From: Edaphochlamys debaryana
Taxonomy: Eukaryota > Chlorophyta > Chlorophyceae > Chlamydomonadales
Length of the DNA: 64,000 nt
Direction: 5' to 3'
NCBI GenBank assembly: GCA_016858145.1
Contig: JAEHOE010000104.1
Location: 248,001 to 312,000 of the forward strand
This document shows, piece after piece, positions 34,188 to 45,683 of the stretch (the stretch's first letter is position 1; each line of letters starts with the position of its first letter). The notes under the pieces were generated by a model that was not told the origin of the DNA, did not search any database, and was given only the letters and a program-made list of their open reading frames with translations. Both the position numbers and the translations under genes were made by a program.

Positions 34188-35019
34188 ATGCAGGCCACTA
34201 TGATTGCCGGCTCTCGCCGCGTTTCCCTGGCTCGCGCCCCCCGCCGCGCGGCCTCCGTGCCTGTTCGCAGCACCATCGTGCGCGTGCAGACCGAGGTGAG
34301 CGGGTGTTGCGATAAGCTCTGGGACCGGCTGTGCTGTGTTTGGTCCGTCCCCTTCCCCTCCACTGGCTTCCGCTGACTCCCCCGCTCTCCCTGCCTCCCC
34401 AGGTCGAGCCCGCTGCTCCCTCCGCCTCCGCCCCTGAGGCCCCCAAGGGCTACGTCGCCACTGTGGGCGCCAATGGCGAGGTCACCGGCCCCAGCGGCAG
34501 CCTGGACGTGCTGTCGCCCGTCCAGGAGGCCATCAACGGCCGTGCCGCCATGCTTGGCTTCGTGGCCGCTGTGCTGTCGGAGGCCCTGACGCACCAGGCT
34601 GTGTGGAGCCAGATCGCCGGCAGGTGAGAGATCTTGCTCTGGTTCCCTTTGATGGTCAGGGCGGCAGGGTGTTCCACCTGATATTGTACCCTTTGCCGTT
34701 ACCTGCCCTTGCTACTGTGTCGCGAGGCTGACCTGTCCGCCGTTACCCCTCCTTCGCCCTCCCCCTCCCCAGGTACGACGCCGCTGGTGAGCTGCTTGAG
34801 GCCCCCATCGGCCAGGCTTCCCTGCTGTTCGCCGCCGTGGTTGCCCTGACGACCATGGCCACGCTGGTCCCCAAGATGGTGTACTCTGAGGAGGTGGACG
34901 CCCGCTCCTTCGGCCCCTTCACCCCCGGCCTCGAGAAGACCCTGGGGCGCGTTGCCCAGATGGGCTTCGCCGGCCTGCTGGTGGTCGAGCTGGCGCGCGG
35001 CTCGGCGCTGCTGGGCTAA
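34188..35019 (+). CDS. ELIP: Early light-induced protein, copy 5 (mosaic)
   Basis: Exons 34188–34295, 34403–34623 and 34773–35019, 191 residues, intact. After the transit peptide it reads APSASAPEAPKG, a Thr-to-Ser/Ala-type change unique to this copy. The 5' part (promoter, exon 1, start of intron 1) matches copy 4. From late intron 1 onward (CTTCCGCTGACTC, CTGTCGCCCGTCC, intron 2, GAGCTGCTTGAGG) it matches copy 2. Homology to the other copies stops at the TAA, so its 3' UTR is unrelated; a TGTAA lies at 35451–35455. Confidence 0.93.
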
Positions 35020-37761
35020 ACCATTCGGGACGGGTTTGTGTCAGAAGTGAAGCACTATGGCTGGGAACAGCACTGCAAAGAATGAAATGAGAGATAGGCC
35101 TGTCGACAAATGTTTAGACATAGGTTTGCCCTGGTGGCGCGCTTCTGTGCATTCATCTGTTGCCGTTGAGGCCACCCTCAATGCCCCTCGAGGGAGCATG
35201 GGCGGTATGCATAATGAGTGTCCAAGTGTTTTAAAGGAGAGAGTGTGCTGAGAGGTGTGATGTGCTTGGAGCTGTTCGGAGTGGAGAGGGGGGTGAAGCA
35301 TGAACCAAGTAACTGTCGTATCTTCATGATGACGTATTTGATTGAGAGCGAGGGGTGAGAGAGAGGTTGTGCGCACATTGCGTTGCCATTCTTCACGGCA
35401 GGAAAGAACCTTGGCTAAGGCGTCATCCCTGAAGGGAGAACGTACCCTGGTGTAAAGCTCGCATGGTAGATCAGAAGTCCAAAATCCCGCATCTATACGA
35501 TCGTCTGTGCAATGTGCGTACCCTTTGAGAAGTAGCAGCCCAGCTCCCACCATAGCGCACGAACATCTGACCTGCCGGCAATACTAGGAATCACAGGTCA
35601 GGAGGAGGGTATGACATACGTTTAGGGTTGGGGAGGCATGCACAGTAAAGGGCCGGCAAGGACATTAGAATGGCCCCGTGCTGTGACCATCCCTGCCCTC
35701 ACAGTCTGAATCGACACAACGCTTTGCGGCCATGCACAACACGGGGATGCGCGTAGCCGGCACTCGGCCGCTTTCAGCTTCACTGCCCCTGCGAGCTCCT
35801 GGCGGCCCCGACCTGGCCCCGTCTGGCCTTCTCGCCGGCGCCTCGGCGCCTCGATCTTGCGTGTGCTGCCACATTCCATGGGTAGCTGCCCTGACCTCCC
35901 AGACAGGAGTCCCGGACAGGGACCCCACCCTCTCACAGTCTCATTGCCCGCTTGTCAATGTGGCGAAGAAACGGTGTTTGGACGAGCGACACCCCTCCAC
36001 AACTTACAGCGCGCCCTTACCTCCCCCCACACGTGTGTGCGAAGACCTCCCGCCCTCCCACCGCCTACACCGAGCTGTACTGTACACACTTGCACACCCG
36101 CCCGCTCGCCAGAACTCCTCCTGGCGTCCATCATCCCCGACCACCAACCTCCTTCTGCCTAGTCTGCTGCCACGACCATCTCCGAGCCTCTAGACCCGCA
36201 CCTCCACGTACGGTACTACCGGTTCCACAACCGGTGGCCGCATCAGGCACCCTCCTCCTTCCTGCACACGCCGAGTCCAGGCAGTACACACTCAAGCCCA
36301 GACCACAAAGCCTGCTACCGCAGGCAGCCGCCCGTCTTGTCTCCAGCCTATCCCTACACCAACATTGCCCGGCCTGTCCTCCCTGCTGCCCCCCGGTTGC
36401 CAATCGCAAAACCGAGACGGGCAAAAGCTGTAGCCTTTCCAAAACTCCGTACAGCCCAGCAACCGTTGCTTGGGCCCGGTGGTCAATGCATCGACAGCGA
36501 CTTGTCCAATCGAGTTAGACGGGACACGTGGGAAACCCCCGAGCGCAGCCTCGTCCAAACACTCACTCTCCCGTTGCACTCGAGGAAGGCAGGAGTACAC
36601 AGCTCTCGACACTCGTGGGGCACATGAAAGGAGCCCTCTATCCGCCGGCAGGGGACCAGCAGACCCTCAATGCCGAGGCAAGTGGGTTTGCACCCGTCAC
36701 CTCTTACCCTTCCAGCATAACCCCCCGGGCTAACAGACACGAGAAAGATCACTCCTCACAGGCCTTCACCACAGCATCTCGAGTTAGATATCAAGAACAC
36801 ACCCCCGGGTCCGAGGGGGAATCACACCTGCCGCTCAACCAACGCTTGCCCACACACGTTTGCAACCAACAGCGCTTGACAACACGCCACCGCTTCTTGT
36901 ACAGCTCTGCAAGCAAGCAACCTCGGGCCCCAAGCCCCACGGAGGCCCCGAGGGTTGGATCGCAACACGCTCTTCCGCACACCCCTGTGCAACGTTTCGG
37001 CGCGAGGGGGTAGCAAAACTCCAGCACAGTGACAGGAAACCTAAACCCCTGCAGCCATACTCGAGGATGGAGATTGGTGTAGCTCATGCCTCGCCTGGGC
37101 CCAACCCCATATCACACTCATAGTTTCTGTCCCTAACGCGCATCCGCTCTCGTGTCTCACCGCCAATAGCTTCGTTGGCACTCGCTCCTGCTCTCAATTT
37201 GCCACTCGAGTCATCCAAATCTCTGCCGCCGCAGTCCTACTCTCGTTCTCTGTTGACTGCGCTTCCATCGCAGTGATCACTCAAGCCAGGCACCCAACAC
37301 CACACCCGCCTACGTAATCGCTTGGCTGCGGCGTGATTTCAACGCCTTGGCTTCCTTCCCGCTTCCTACGCCACGAGTACGGCCATTGCTGCACCTGGCC
37401 AGCTGCTAGCCGCTCAGCCGCGGCTAGACGGCCACTACGGCGCTCAATCTCACGCTCCCACCTCCGCCTTCGCCTTCGGCTCCGCCTCCGCAGCTCATGC
37501 CAAGAGAGGCCAGGCCACCAGGGCACGACGTAATTCCACCAGGGACGGACCCCCCCGAGAGGACAGGCCTCCGCTCGAAAGCGGGCCACGCCACGAGGAC
37601 GGCGCACCTCAGGAGCACGGCCGGTGCCTCATGCCACGCAGACAGGACGCAGGACAGACCACCGCGCGAGGGCGGTGACCGCCTTTCGAGGCAGGGCGGG
37701 TCGCTGCCGGTGCCTCACACCACCAAGACCACCGGTGTCTCACACCAGGACCACCGGTGCC
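35020..37761. other. Gene-poor convergent spacer, 2.7 kb
   Basis: This is the 3' flank of ELIP copy 5 (plus) and of the OPR gene (minus). TGTAA at 35451–35455 may end copy 5; TTACA at 36004–36008 is a possible but distant minus-strand signal. The stretch 35700–37500 has lower GC and many CCACC/CTCC runs, with open frames on both strands that lack recognisable domains or good splice structure. I find no supportable gene. Confidence 0.55.
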
Positions 37762-37778
37762 TCACACCACCAGGAACT
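37700..37778. repeat. Tandem repeat overlapping the OPR stop codon
   Basis: Three imperfect copies of a CCGGTGCCTCACACCACCA unit run through the end of the OPR coding exon (stop at 37762–37764), so the C-terminal codons are repeated in the 3' UTR. Confidence 0.75.
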
Positions 37779-40700
37779 CCTTGGCGAAAGCCAGGAAGCC
37801 GGCGGCCGCGGGCGAGGTGGCGCCCCGCTGCATCTGCCCCACCGAGGCCACCAGCACCTTGAGCTGCAGCGGGGACAGCGAGGCCACGCGGGGGCGGGCG
37901 GCCGCCACCAGCGCCTCCACCCACCTGCAGAGATGGAGGGGGGAAGGGCAGGGGCCGGTTATGGTTGGTAGGAGTCGAGGGGTCGAAGGGGCAACGAGAC
38001 GGGGAAACAGCCGATACCGGTACGACCACAGCGGTCAAGGTGCAAAGGGTGCAATGGCGCAAGCCTAGGCCTGCTTGAGCCTCCGGCTGCAGTACCGCAT
38101 GCGTCTGCAGCGGCGGCCGCAGCGTTGGGCCGGGGCCACGACCCGGGGCGCGCGGAGAACTCTGCCTGGCGCTCCGTCCACTCAGGGGGCGGCAAGCCAG
38201 GAATCCCATCCCCCCCCACAAACCCCCGGCCCCGCTCACTCGGTGTCTGGCTGCATGACGGAGCAGTTGACCACCGCCCAGGACACATTGACCAGCTCCT
38301 GGGGTGGGGATTGGGGGGGTGGGGGGTGGGGGGATGGGGTGGGGGTTGGGGGGTACTTCAAGGGCCATGGGGCCATGGGGTCAGCGGGGATGCAGCGCGG
38401 AGCGACCCCGTCGACGAAGGCAAGGGCAGTTTTGGCGAGAAGCCCCCCAGCTGCTGCTGCAGATACCGGAACGCGCCTATGTGTGCTGACCCTCACTTAC
38501 TGCTAAGTAGCGAGAAAAGCGAAAAAAAAGTGCGAAAAAAAGCTGAAACGGCCCCCACCTGTGTGTCCAGCATCTTGAGCGCCGGGCGGCTGTGGGAGAA
38601 GAAGGCGGCCATAAACTCCTGCGGGGGAGGGGGTGGGGGCGTGAGCATGTCTCCAGTGTGGGGCGTGATGATGTGCGTCCCAGGGACACGCCCCGAGAGG
38701 ATGAAATGGAAACTCGCGTCATGGCTAGTCCCTAGTACCGATCTATGCTCTTCCCTCCCCATCCACCCACCTGCGTGGGCCGCTGGTGCAGGTGGTCCAG
38801 CAGCATGAGCAGCCGCGCCAGCTCCGTGGGCGAGAAGCCGTCCAGGCAGCACTCGGCGGCGCGGCTGTAGGCTGCCAGCCAGGACTGCCCGGGCCGGTGC
38901 CGGAACAGGTGCAGGCAGGACAGCACCTGGGAGGTCGGGACACGGGGCGGGTAACCGGATGGGAAGGGATGGGATGGGGTAGGAAGCATGGGAGGGAGAA
39001 CTAGGGCGTGTTGAGCAACGTGAGTGGGGTTTGCGTTGGGCGAAGGGGTGCCCGGCGCTGTGGCTGCGCCCGCGGCCCGGCACTCGCCTGCAGCAGCTGC
39101 GGCGGCTGGAAGGTGGCGAGGCGGCCCTCGGTGGCGGCGCAGAAGCAGTCCAACCACTCGGCCGAGGGGGACACCTGCGTGTGGGGAGGGTGGGTGGGTG
39201 GGGGCAGCAGGGGGCGGGCGTCAGGCCGTTGGAACACCACGCCGCACGTGAAACAGACGAGGCAAGAACACCTCTCACCAGAAACTTTCCCTGCACGCCG
39301 CACCCTCCTACCTAACCCTCCTCGGGGCTACGCACCCGGAGCCGTTGCGACCTCCCAGCCCTTGCCCTGCACCCCCCTCCGCACACACACCTTGAGTGCG
39401 TTGAGCATGATGAGTGCCGATGTGAGCTCGGGCGGCGCCAGGGCCTCGAACTTGGACTCCATGGCCTCCAGGAACACCTCCCACCTGGGCGGAGAGTGGG
39501 GGCGACAGGGGGCATGGGGGGAATGGCGGGGTCAGGGCGTAGGGTGGGCAGGGCGCGGCCGGTCCGCTGCCGAGGTCGCGTAACCTCCGTGACCCCCCCG
39601 GTAAGCTGGGATCCCCGGCCCCCGCTCACCACTCGTCGCTGGGCCGCGCCCCCCGGGCCACCAGGTAAGCCAGGACCACGCTCATGTCCAGGGAGGACAG
39701 CTGGGGGGTGTGTGGGTTGGGTCGGGAACAGGCCGGGTAAGTGGGGGATAGCCGGCACCGTCTGTCCTCACAAACCGCGGCGATAAGGCGCCCGTTCGCT
39801 TTTCGAGCCCCCAAGCAGCTCCCAAGCATCTCGGCAGCCACCCACCACGGACAGCTTGCAGCGGACTTCGTCCAGCACATCGTTGAGCCCAAGGCTTCCC
39901 ACCTCGTGCCAAGTACTACCGTAACTATCAACTCACTATCGAAATATCTGGCTAGGTCGATTGGCCACCCACCATGGACAGCTTGCAGCGGATGGCGTCC
40001 AGCAGCTCCTGCAGCAGCGCTGGGGGCGGGGCCAGGTCCAGGGCCGCCAGGGAATAGACGATGGAGTTGAGCACGCCGGGGGTGACGGCGGCGGAGATGA
40101 GGGAGGCGGTGTCGGGGGGCGGCGCGGGGGCGGACGCGGACGCGGGAGCGGGTGCGGTGGAGGGGGTGGGGTTGGATGGGGAGGCGGTGGGGCGGGGAGG
40201 CAGGGCGGACAGGGACGGCGGCGGCGCGATGGCGGAGGCGGCAGCGGCGGTTGCACTCGCAGCGGCGGCGGTGGCGGCGGCGGCGGGGCTGGCGTCCATG
40301 CCAATGCTTGCCGTACGGACCTCAGTCATGGTGTCGTCCGAGTCGGTCCCGGTCTCGGCCTGGGGCCACGTCAGCTGCGCGGCGCCCGCTGCGAAGAGGC
40401 GGCGCTGCAGGGCGGCGAAGTAGGCGCTCTGCCAGGCGGCCGAGGGGCGGTACTGCAGACTGGACATGGCCTGCAGTGCGTGTGTGGAAGGGGAGGGGGA
40501 GGAGAGGGGCCGGCGGTGAGAAAGAGGGAGCTGACAAGAGCCCACCTGTGTCATTTTTGCAATCGCCTACAGCCATCGCCTTCCCATAAGCAGACACGGA
40601 CCCCCCATCGGACCCCCATTCCCTATCCGCAACTCGCCTCCTTCATGCGCTTCCCCCTTGAGTCCGCCCATCCTTCCCTATCCCCATCCCCTTCCCCATC

Positions 40701-43700
40701 CCCATCACCCCCCCCCCCCCGCCTTACCTTGAGCACCAGCGCCAGCACCGACGGCGGCAGCTCCCTGAGCTTGGGCAGCGCCGCCATCTCCCAGCGCTGC
40801 AGCCAGGCGTCGGGCGGGGGCGGGGCGGCGCAGGACACGGCCCACAGCAGGTTGGACAGCTGCCCTCCGTCCAGCCCCCCCGCATCTAGGGTGGGCTCCG
40901 ACAGGGCGTAGAAGTCCGCCAGCCAGGGCCCTGGCAGGGCCAGGCCCAGGGAGGCCGAGGAAGCCACCAGGGAGCAGCGCTGCCCCGGGGTCAGGCCCGG
41001 CAGGCGGCGGCGCGTGGCGGAGAAGAAGGCGGCCTGCCAGCGCGGGCTGGGCCTGCGGGCGTGCGGGAGGGTTAGGAGGGCGAGAGTGGGCGGCATGAGG
41101 GATGAAAGGGCCAAGTCGGGCTTCACTTCCAGGTTCTTCTCTTGCATCGAAACCTCGGCACAGCCTCTCAAAAGCACCCTGCACACTGGCACAGCGCCCC
41201 GGCCCCAAGCCTCAAGAACCTCACCCCATGCCATCTCCTTGTCCCTAAAACTTCACCAACTGACGCTCCCACCCGCGCCCCCACCTGTGCGACAGGCGCA
41301 CCAGCGACAGCGCCACCGTCACCAGCTCCGCCCCCCCCAGGGCCCGCAGGTGCGGCTCCGACGCGCCCAGCAGCGCCTCCAGGCAGGGCCCCGGCAGCGG
41401 CTGGCCCGCGGCCGCCAGCGAGGACAGCACGGGGGCCACGTCAGCGGGGGACATGGGGCCGCGGAAGGTGGCGATGCTGTAGTGGGGTCGGGGTTGGGCG
41501 GGTGAGGGAGGGTGTGGGGAAATGAGGGAGAAGATGAGCGGGTGGGTGGACTGGGTCGGTCCGAGCCCCGTAACCGAAGAGGTCAGTGAGAGGGTGAGAG
41601 GGTGGCCAGGTGACAAGGGTTACGCCCCCGCGGGAAGTCCACCTCGCGGATAGCCCAGGATAGTAAGCTGCCCAGCGTATGGCCGCTACTCCTCTCCTCC
41701 TGACCGAAGCCAGGCTGCTCTACGCGACTCCCCGACCGGCTCCCTGACCGGCTCTCACCCGTTGACCACCATGGCCCGCAGCTGGCGGAGGTCCGACACC
41801 ACTGCCACCCTGGAGCCGGGCCCCGCCGCCGCGTCCGCATCCGCCAGCACCGCCCACGCCTCACACAGCCCCGTCAGCCCCGCCTCCGGCAGCCGCTCCG
41901 CCACCGCCGCCGCCATGGCCTGCCGCCAACCGCCGTACGACAGCCCCGCCGCCGGCGGCCGCATGCCGATCAGGCCCGTGTTGAGCGCCGGCGCCGCCAC
42001 GGCCTCCGCCGCCGCGGCGGCGGCGGCTGCCGCCGCCGCCGACCAGGACACCGACCCCAGCGGCTGCGCCGCCGCGGCCGCCGCCGCCGCCGCCACGGCG
42101 GCGCGTGACGGCGCCTCTGGCGGCGGCGCCGGCCCTGCCACGGCCGCCACCGACGTGATCACGCGAAGCAGCTGAGAAGCGTCCAGGTCCTGGCTCTTGT
42201 CCAGAATCGAGGTGCGGAAATCGCTCAGCCAGCGGTCCAGCCAGCGCCGGCCCGTGGGGTCCGAGGGCCCGTCATCCACCCTCTCCAGCGCCAAGGACGG
42301 GGAGGGAGGCACGGGGGCAGCGTTGGCGGCGGAAGGCGCCGCGCCGGCAAAGGCGGTGAGGGGCCCGGGCGGCGGCGGCAGCGGCAGCACGGGCAGCAGC
42401 GCCGCCAGGTCCACCAGGGTGGCCCCGGGCAGGGAGGCGAGCGAGGGCTGCAGCGTCGTCAGCTGCCGCCGCACCCATGGCGGCGGCGGCTGCAGCCCCA
42501 GGGCCGTCACGGCGCTCAGGCAGCCTGTGAGGTGGTGGGGCAGCAACTTTGATGCAAACAGGTCGGAGCCGCCGTGACAGTCATGCCGCCGTCACCGTCA
42601 TACCCTCATACCCGCATCCGCAGCGCTCACTTCCACTGCCCCCGCCCCCCCCCCCCCAAACTGCGCCACGCCCGCAGCGCCCACTCGGCCACCAGCACTC
42701 ACCCACGTACACCCGGCCCTCCCACCCATCCATACCGATACCGCTCAGCCCCGTGCACTCACCCACGTACACCCGGCCCTCCCGCCCCTCCCTACCGATA
42801 CCGCTCAGCCCCGTGCACTCACCCACGTGGTGCCTCGCCTGCAGCGCCCAGTTGACTCCGTCCATGCGGGCGAACAGGGCGGCCTGCCAGGCCCGCGAGG
42901 GCGCCACAGGCCGCCAGCCGCGGCCCGGCTCGCCCGCCGCCTCGGCCGCCGCCAGCAGGCAGGACAGGTCGTCCGCGGAGAGGTCCACCAGGCGGGGTGC
43001 CATGGCCTGGGGGCAGGGGTGGGGCAGGGGTGAAGCAGGGGGCGTGGCAGGGGGCGAGGCAAGGGGCGACTGAAGGGAATGAGGTGGGACTGCTGGGAGG
43101 CGGTGCGGTCCCCGTGGATGCAGGGTTCCGGCGACCGAGCCCGGCGCAGGCCCCGCACAGGTCCTTGGCCGGACTCCACAAGCACCCGTCCCCGGAGCTC
43201 TGAACCTGGCCCCAGCTCCCGCCACAGCGCGCCTCCGCTTTCCCCTCACCTCCAGGAAACCCTCCAGCCACTCCACCTCCAGCGCCAGGCCCGCGGCCGT
43301 CATGTTGTACACCACAGTCACCAGCTCGCCGCCGGCGCGCCGCCGCCGCCAGGCCGCCGACGCGCCCGAGGTAGCGGCCCGCAGCCCCTGCCACAGCGTC
43401 GCCGCCGGGCCCAGGAACGCGTTGGCGATGCCGCTGCTGCTGCGCACGCCGCCGGCGTACGGCGCGCCGTTCTCCTCCATGTCGTACGCGCTGTTGACCG
43501 GCGGCGGCGGTACGAACGCCGCCTGCTGGTCCTGCTCCGAGCTGCCCGCACTTCCACCAACGCTGCCGGCTCCGGCTCCGGCTCCGGCTCCGGACCCGAG
43601 TGCGCTTCCTAGCATGCCCCACCCCAGCTCCTCCGCGGTACCGTCCGCAAGGGCCATGGTCGCGACCTTGAGGCCCTCGACCCAGGCCTGAGGCGGCTGC

Positions 43701-44480
43701 AGCCGTAGCTCCGATAGGCCGTAGCTCAGCATCGCTAGGTCGCCAGCGGAGGCCTCGTGCAGTCGAGCCAGGCTGACGGCCCAGAACTCAGTCAGCCAAG
43801 GGTCGTCGGGCCGGCGGCCCAGAGCGCCCAGGGCCATGAGCACGCCGCAAGCCTGGCTCGCATCCCATGCAGGCATGGATTCCGCGGCGCTGTCGTACGC
43901 GAGCTGCTCCAGGGAGGATCCAAGGGAATCCAGGACGCCGCGTAGCCGGCCTAGCAGGGCCTGGCCGGCGGCGCCGCCGGGCAGGGCCCCGGCAAAGACG
44001 GCGGCGGCGCCCGAGCCGCCGCGGAGGTCGAAGGAATCGAGGGAGTCGCTCCCTGCATCGCCGCTAAAGCGGCCCGACAGGCCGAGGGTGGAGGAGAGGT
44101 AGGAGAGGACCGAGGTGGGACCTGGAGGGGTGCCGGTCGGGGGTGTGGGGGAGGGCCCCCGGCCCGAGGGTGCCGAGCTCTGCTGGCCCGGCGCTAGGTC
44201 GGCCGAGGGGCCTTGAATGTGCGCTGCACGGGGCTGTTGAGGGGAGGAGCGAAGAGGGAGGAGGGCCGGTTTGAGCGGTTGAGGCACAAGCCGTGGGCGG
44301 ACGGTGCGGAGTGAGCATGCGGCAGGTCGGGTGAAAGGACATGTGGGAGGAATGTAATGGGTCAACGGCCCCGCCGCCGCCGCCCCGTCGAGCCCACTTG
44401 CCTGCAGTAAGCACTGGCGCTGCGCCGCCGAGCGCCACGCGAGGCGGCAGGGCTACAGGGTGGAGAGAAGCAGCGGTCAT
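37762..44480 (-). CDS. OPR-repeat chloroplast RNA-binding protein (Tbc2-like)
   Basis: Fourteen exons: 44480–44402, 44223–43250, 43006–42823, 42524–41759, 41476–41285, 41052–40728, 40470–39973, 39700–39630, 39484–39391, 39174–39088, 38926–38771, 38618–38559, 38298–38240, 37924–37762. They are in phase and give 1235 residues. The N-terminus (MTAASLHPVALPPRVALGGA) looks like a chloroplast transit peptide. The body has repeated 38–40-residue helical units with the OPR hallmark: PPPPDAWLQRW, RPSDEWWEVF, VSPSAEWLDCF, MQPDTEWVEAL, LQPPQAWVEGL. OPR proteins such as Tbc2 bind specific chloroplast mRNAs and control stability or translation. Poly-Ala inserts are present near 42000–42100 and 40240. Introns after exon 1 and after 39088 use GC donors. 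Exon 1 is the least certain part; the target RNA cannot be read from sequence. Confidence 0.85.
39836..39890 (-). repeat. Intronic copy of an OPR exon end
   Basis: The segment repeats the end of exon 40470–39973 with its donor (shared ACCCACCA, GGACAGCTTGCAGCGGA, GTCCAGCA) inside the next intron, about 130 bp away in the same orientation. Confidence 0.75.
42696..42829 (-). repeat. 60-bp tandem repeat carrying three 5' splice sites
   Basis: Units 42696–42755, 42756–42815 and a partial third (42816–42829) each contain the OPR exon 3 donor sequence (minus-strand ACGTGGGTGAGTGC). The unit is 60 bp (20 codons), open in the coding frame, so each donor gives an in-frame product. Confidence 0.85.
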
Positions 44481-45683
44481 ATCAGGCGGGCCAGAACGCG
44501 CAGGGAACCAATTTGGCTGCACATTAATTGCACTTACCTCACGGTGCTCTATGAATGCTCGGGGTCTCCCCCTGCGACGCAAGGAACGGCGTTGGAGACC
44601 GTTCAGAAACCCCCTCGCGTTGAGCTTCAGCGCGCCTGAAGGTTGGCGCTTAGCCAATACAGCAGTGTCTGCTCACCTCGCTGCGAGCCCACGCGGCTGC
44701 ATCGTTATCCGCTCGCTGCAAGGCCCTAGTGCGAGCGGATGCTGCCGCCGTTCGCTCCTTGGCGGTCAGATGCTGCAGCCCAAAGCGTTGCACTGCCAGA
44801 TGAGCACGCGCGTCGAGCGGGGCGCCTTCTAACGCGCCTCCACTTTTGTGCTGACTGTTGGTGGGATGCCCTTGCGACGCTAGCGAGTCTCGCCGCGAGT
44901 GGCGTAGTGGCGTAGTGCTCAACAGTACTAGCTCTCCAGGCACTGCACAAATGGTTGATAGACGCTTTTGAGCCAGCTGGGCCAGACGTGCAGTACAAAG
45001 CGGCTGGTGGCACAGGTGCAAGCCCCTGCAAGCCGCCGCAAGACCCCTCCGCCCCCCGCACCACCACCATTCCTTTTCAAGCCGGCCCTGCAGCTTCACC
45101 ATGGAGCTCTGTCACGAAGCCACCATGCAAGCACATTCCACTGGGCAACTCGGGCCCGATGACGCTCGACTAGACTTGCGTCTGTGCTGGCCCTGCCCAA
45201 CGCAGCCCCCTTCGACATGACCTCACACACACACCACCCCTTCCCCCCCGGCCCCCCCTCCCCTCTCGAGGCCCACGTGTACTCCTGCCCGACTTCGCCA
45301 GGCCCCCGATCCAATCACTCTTCCATATGCCCACTCTTCACTCCACCGGAGAACCACACGGTCCCGGCGCCCCGGGGCCAGGCCCCGCGGGGATCGTCCT
45401 CAGCCAACTTGCTTCGGCAGTACTTTCAACCCGGATGCTTTAGACCGTACGCATGGCCCCCAGCTCCCGCGCACACGGCATGTACCACACCAACATTCCA
45501 CCGGGTCCTGATACCATCCCAGCCTGAACCCTTGACCTCGACTATGGGTACCTGCGCTCCTGTGCCAAGGCTGCGGACGTGCGGACGCACACACGCCCCG
45601 CCTAGGTGCAACAGCGGCAGACACTACGCCTGCCTTTCCCTCCTACAAACAGCAGCCGGGTCATCAGCAAATCCCTGAACCGC
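44481..45683. other. Spacer upstream of the OPR gene
   Basis: It contains the OPR promoter and the 3' flank of the lumen-protein gene (both minus). A good donor (GAG|gtaagtg, minus, at about 44538) and open frames suggest possible alternative 5' UTR exons of the OPR gene, but these frames lack ATG starts or clear homology. Nothing else is supportable. Confidence 0.5.

Larger units (their letters stand above)
21455..35019 (+). repeat. Tandem array of five ELIP gene units
   Basis: Five units, each with promoter, 5' UTR intron and three coding exons, start their CDS at 21886, 24896, 28596, 31421 and 34188 (spacings 3010, 3700, 2825, 2767). Coding exons are nearly identical. Introns and flanks show two classes: intron 2 is of one type in copies 1, 2 and 5 and of another in copies 3 and 4. 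Copies 3–5 share a 24-bp insertion in the promoter (28277–28300 in copy 3). Homology begins near 21455 and ends exactly at the stop codon of copy 5. Confidence 0.92.

Noticed and set aside
35325..35435. Possible C/D box snoRNA (ATGATGA followed about 100 bp later by CTGA)
   Set aside because: Short motifs expected by chance. No terminal stem or C'/D' boxes could be supported.
44064..44657. Alternative N-terminus for the OPR gene starting MAKRQPSG
   Set aside because: The first codon is TTG, not ATG. The ATG at 44480 with a GC donor gives an in-phase transit-peptide-like exon. The strong donor near 44538 is kept only as a possible 5' UTR exon.
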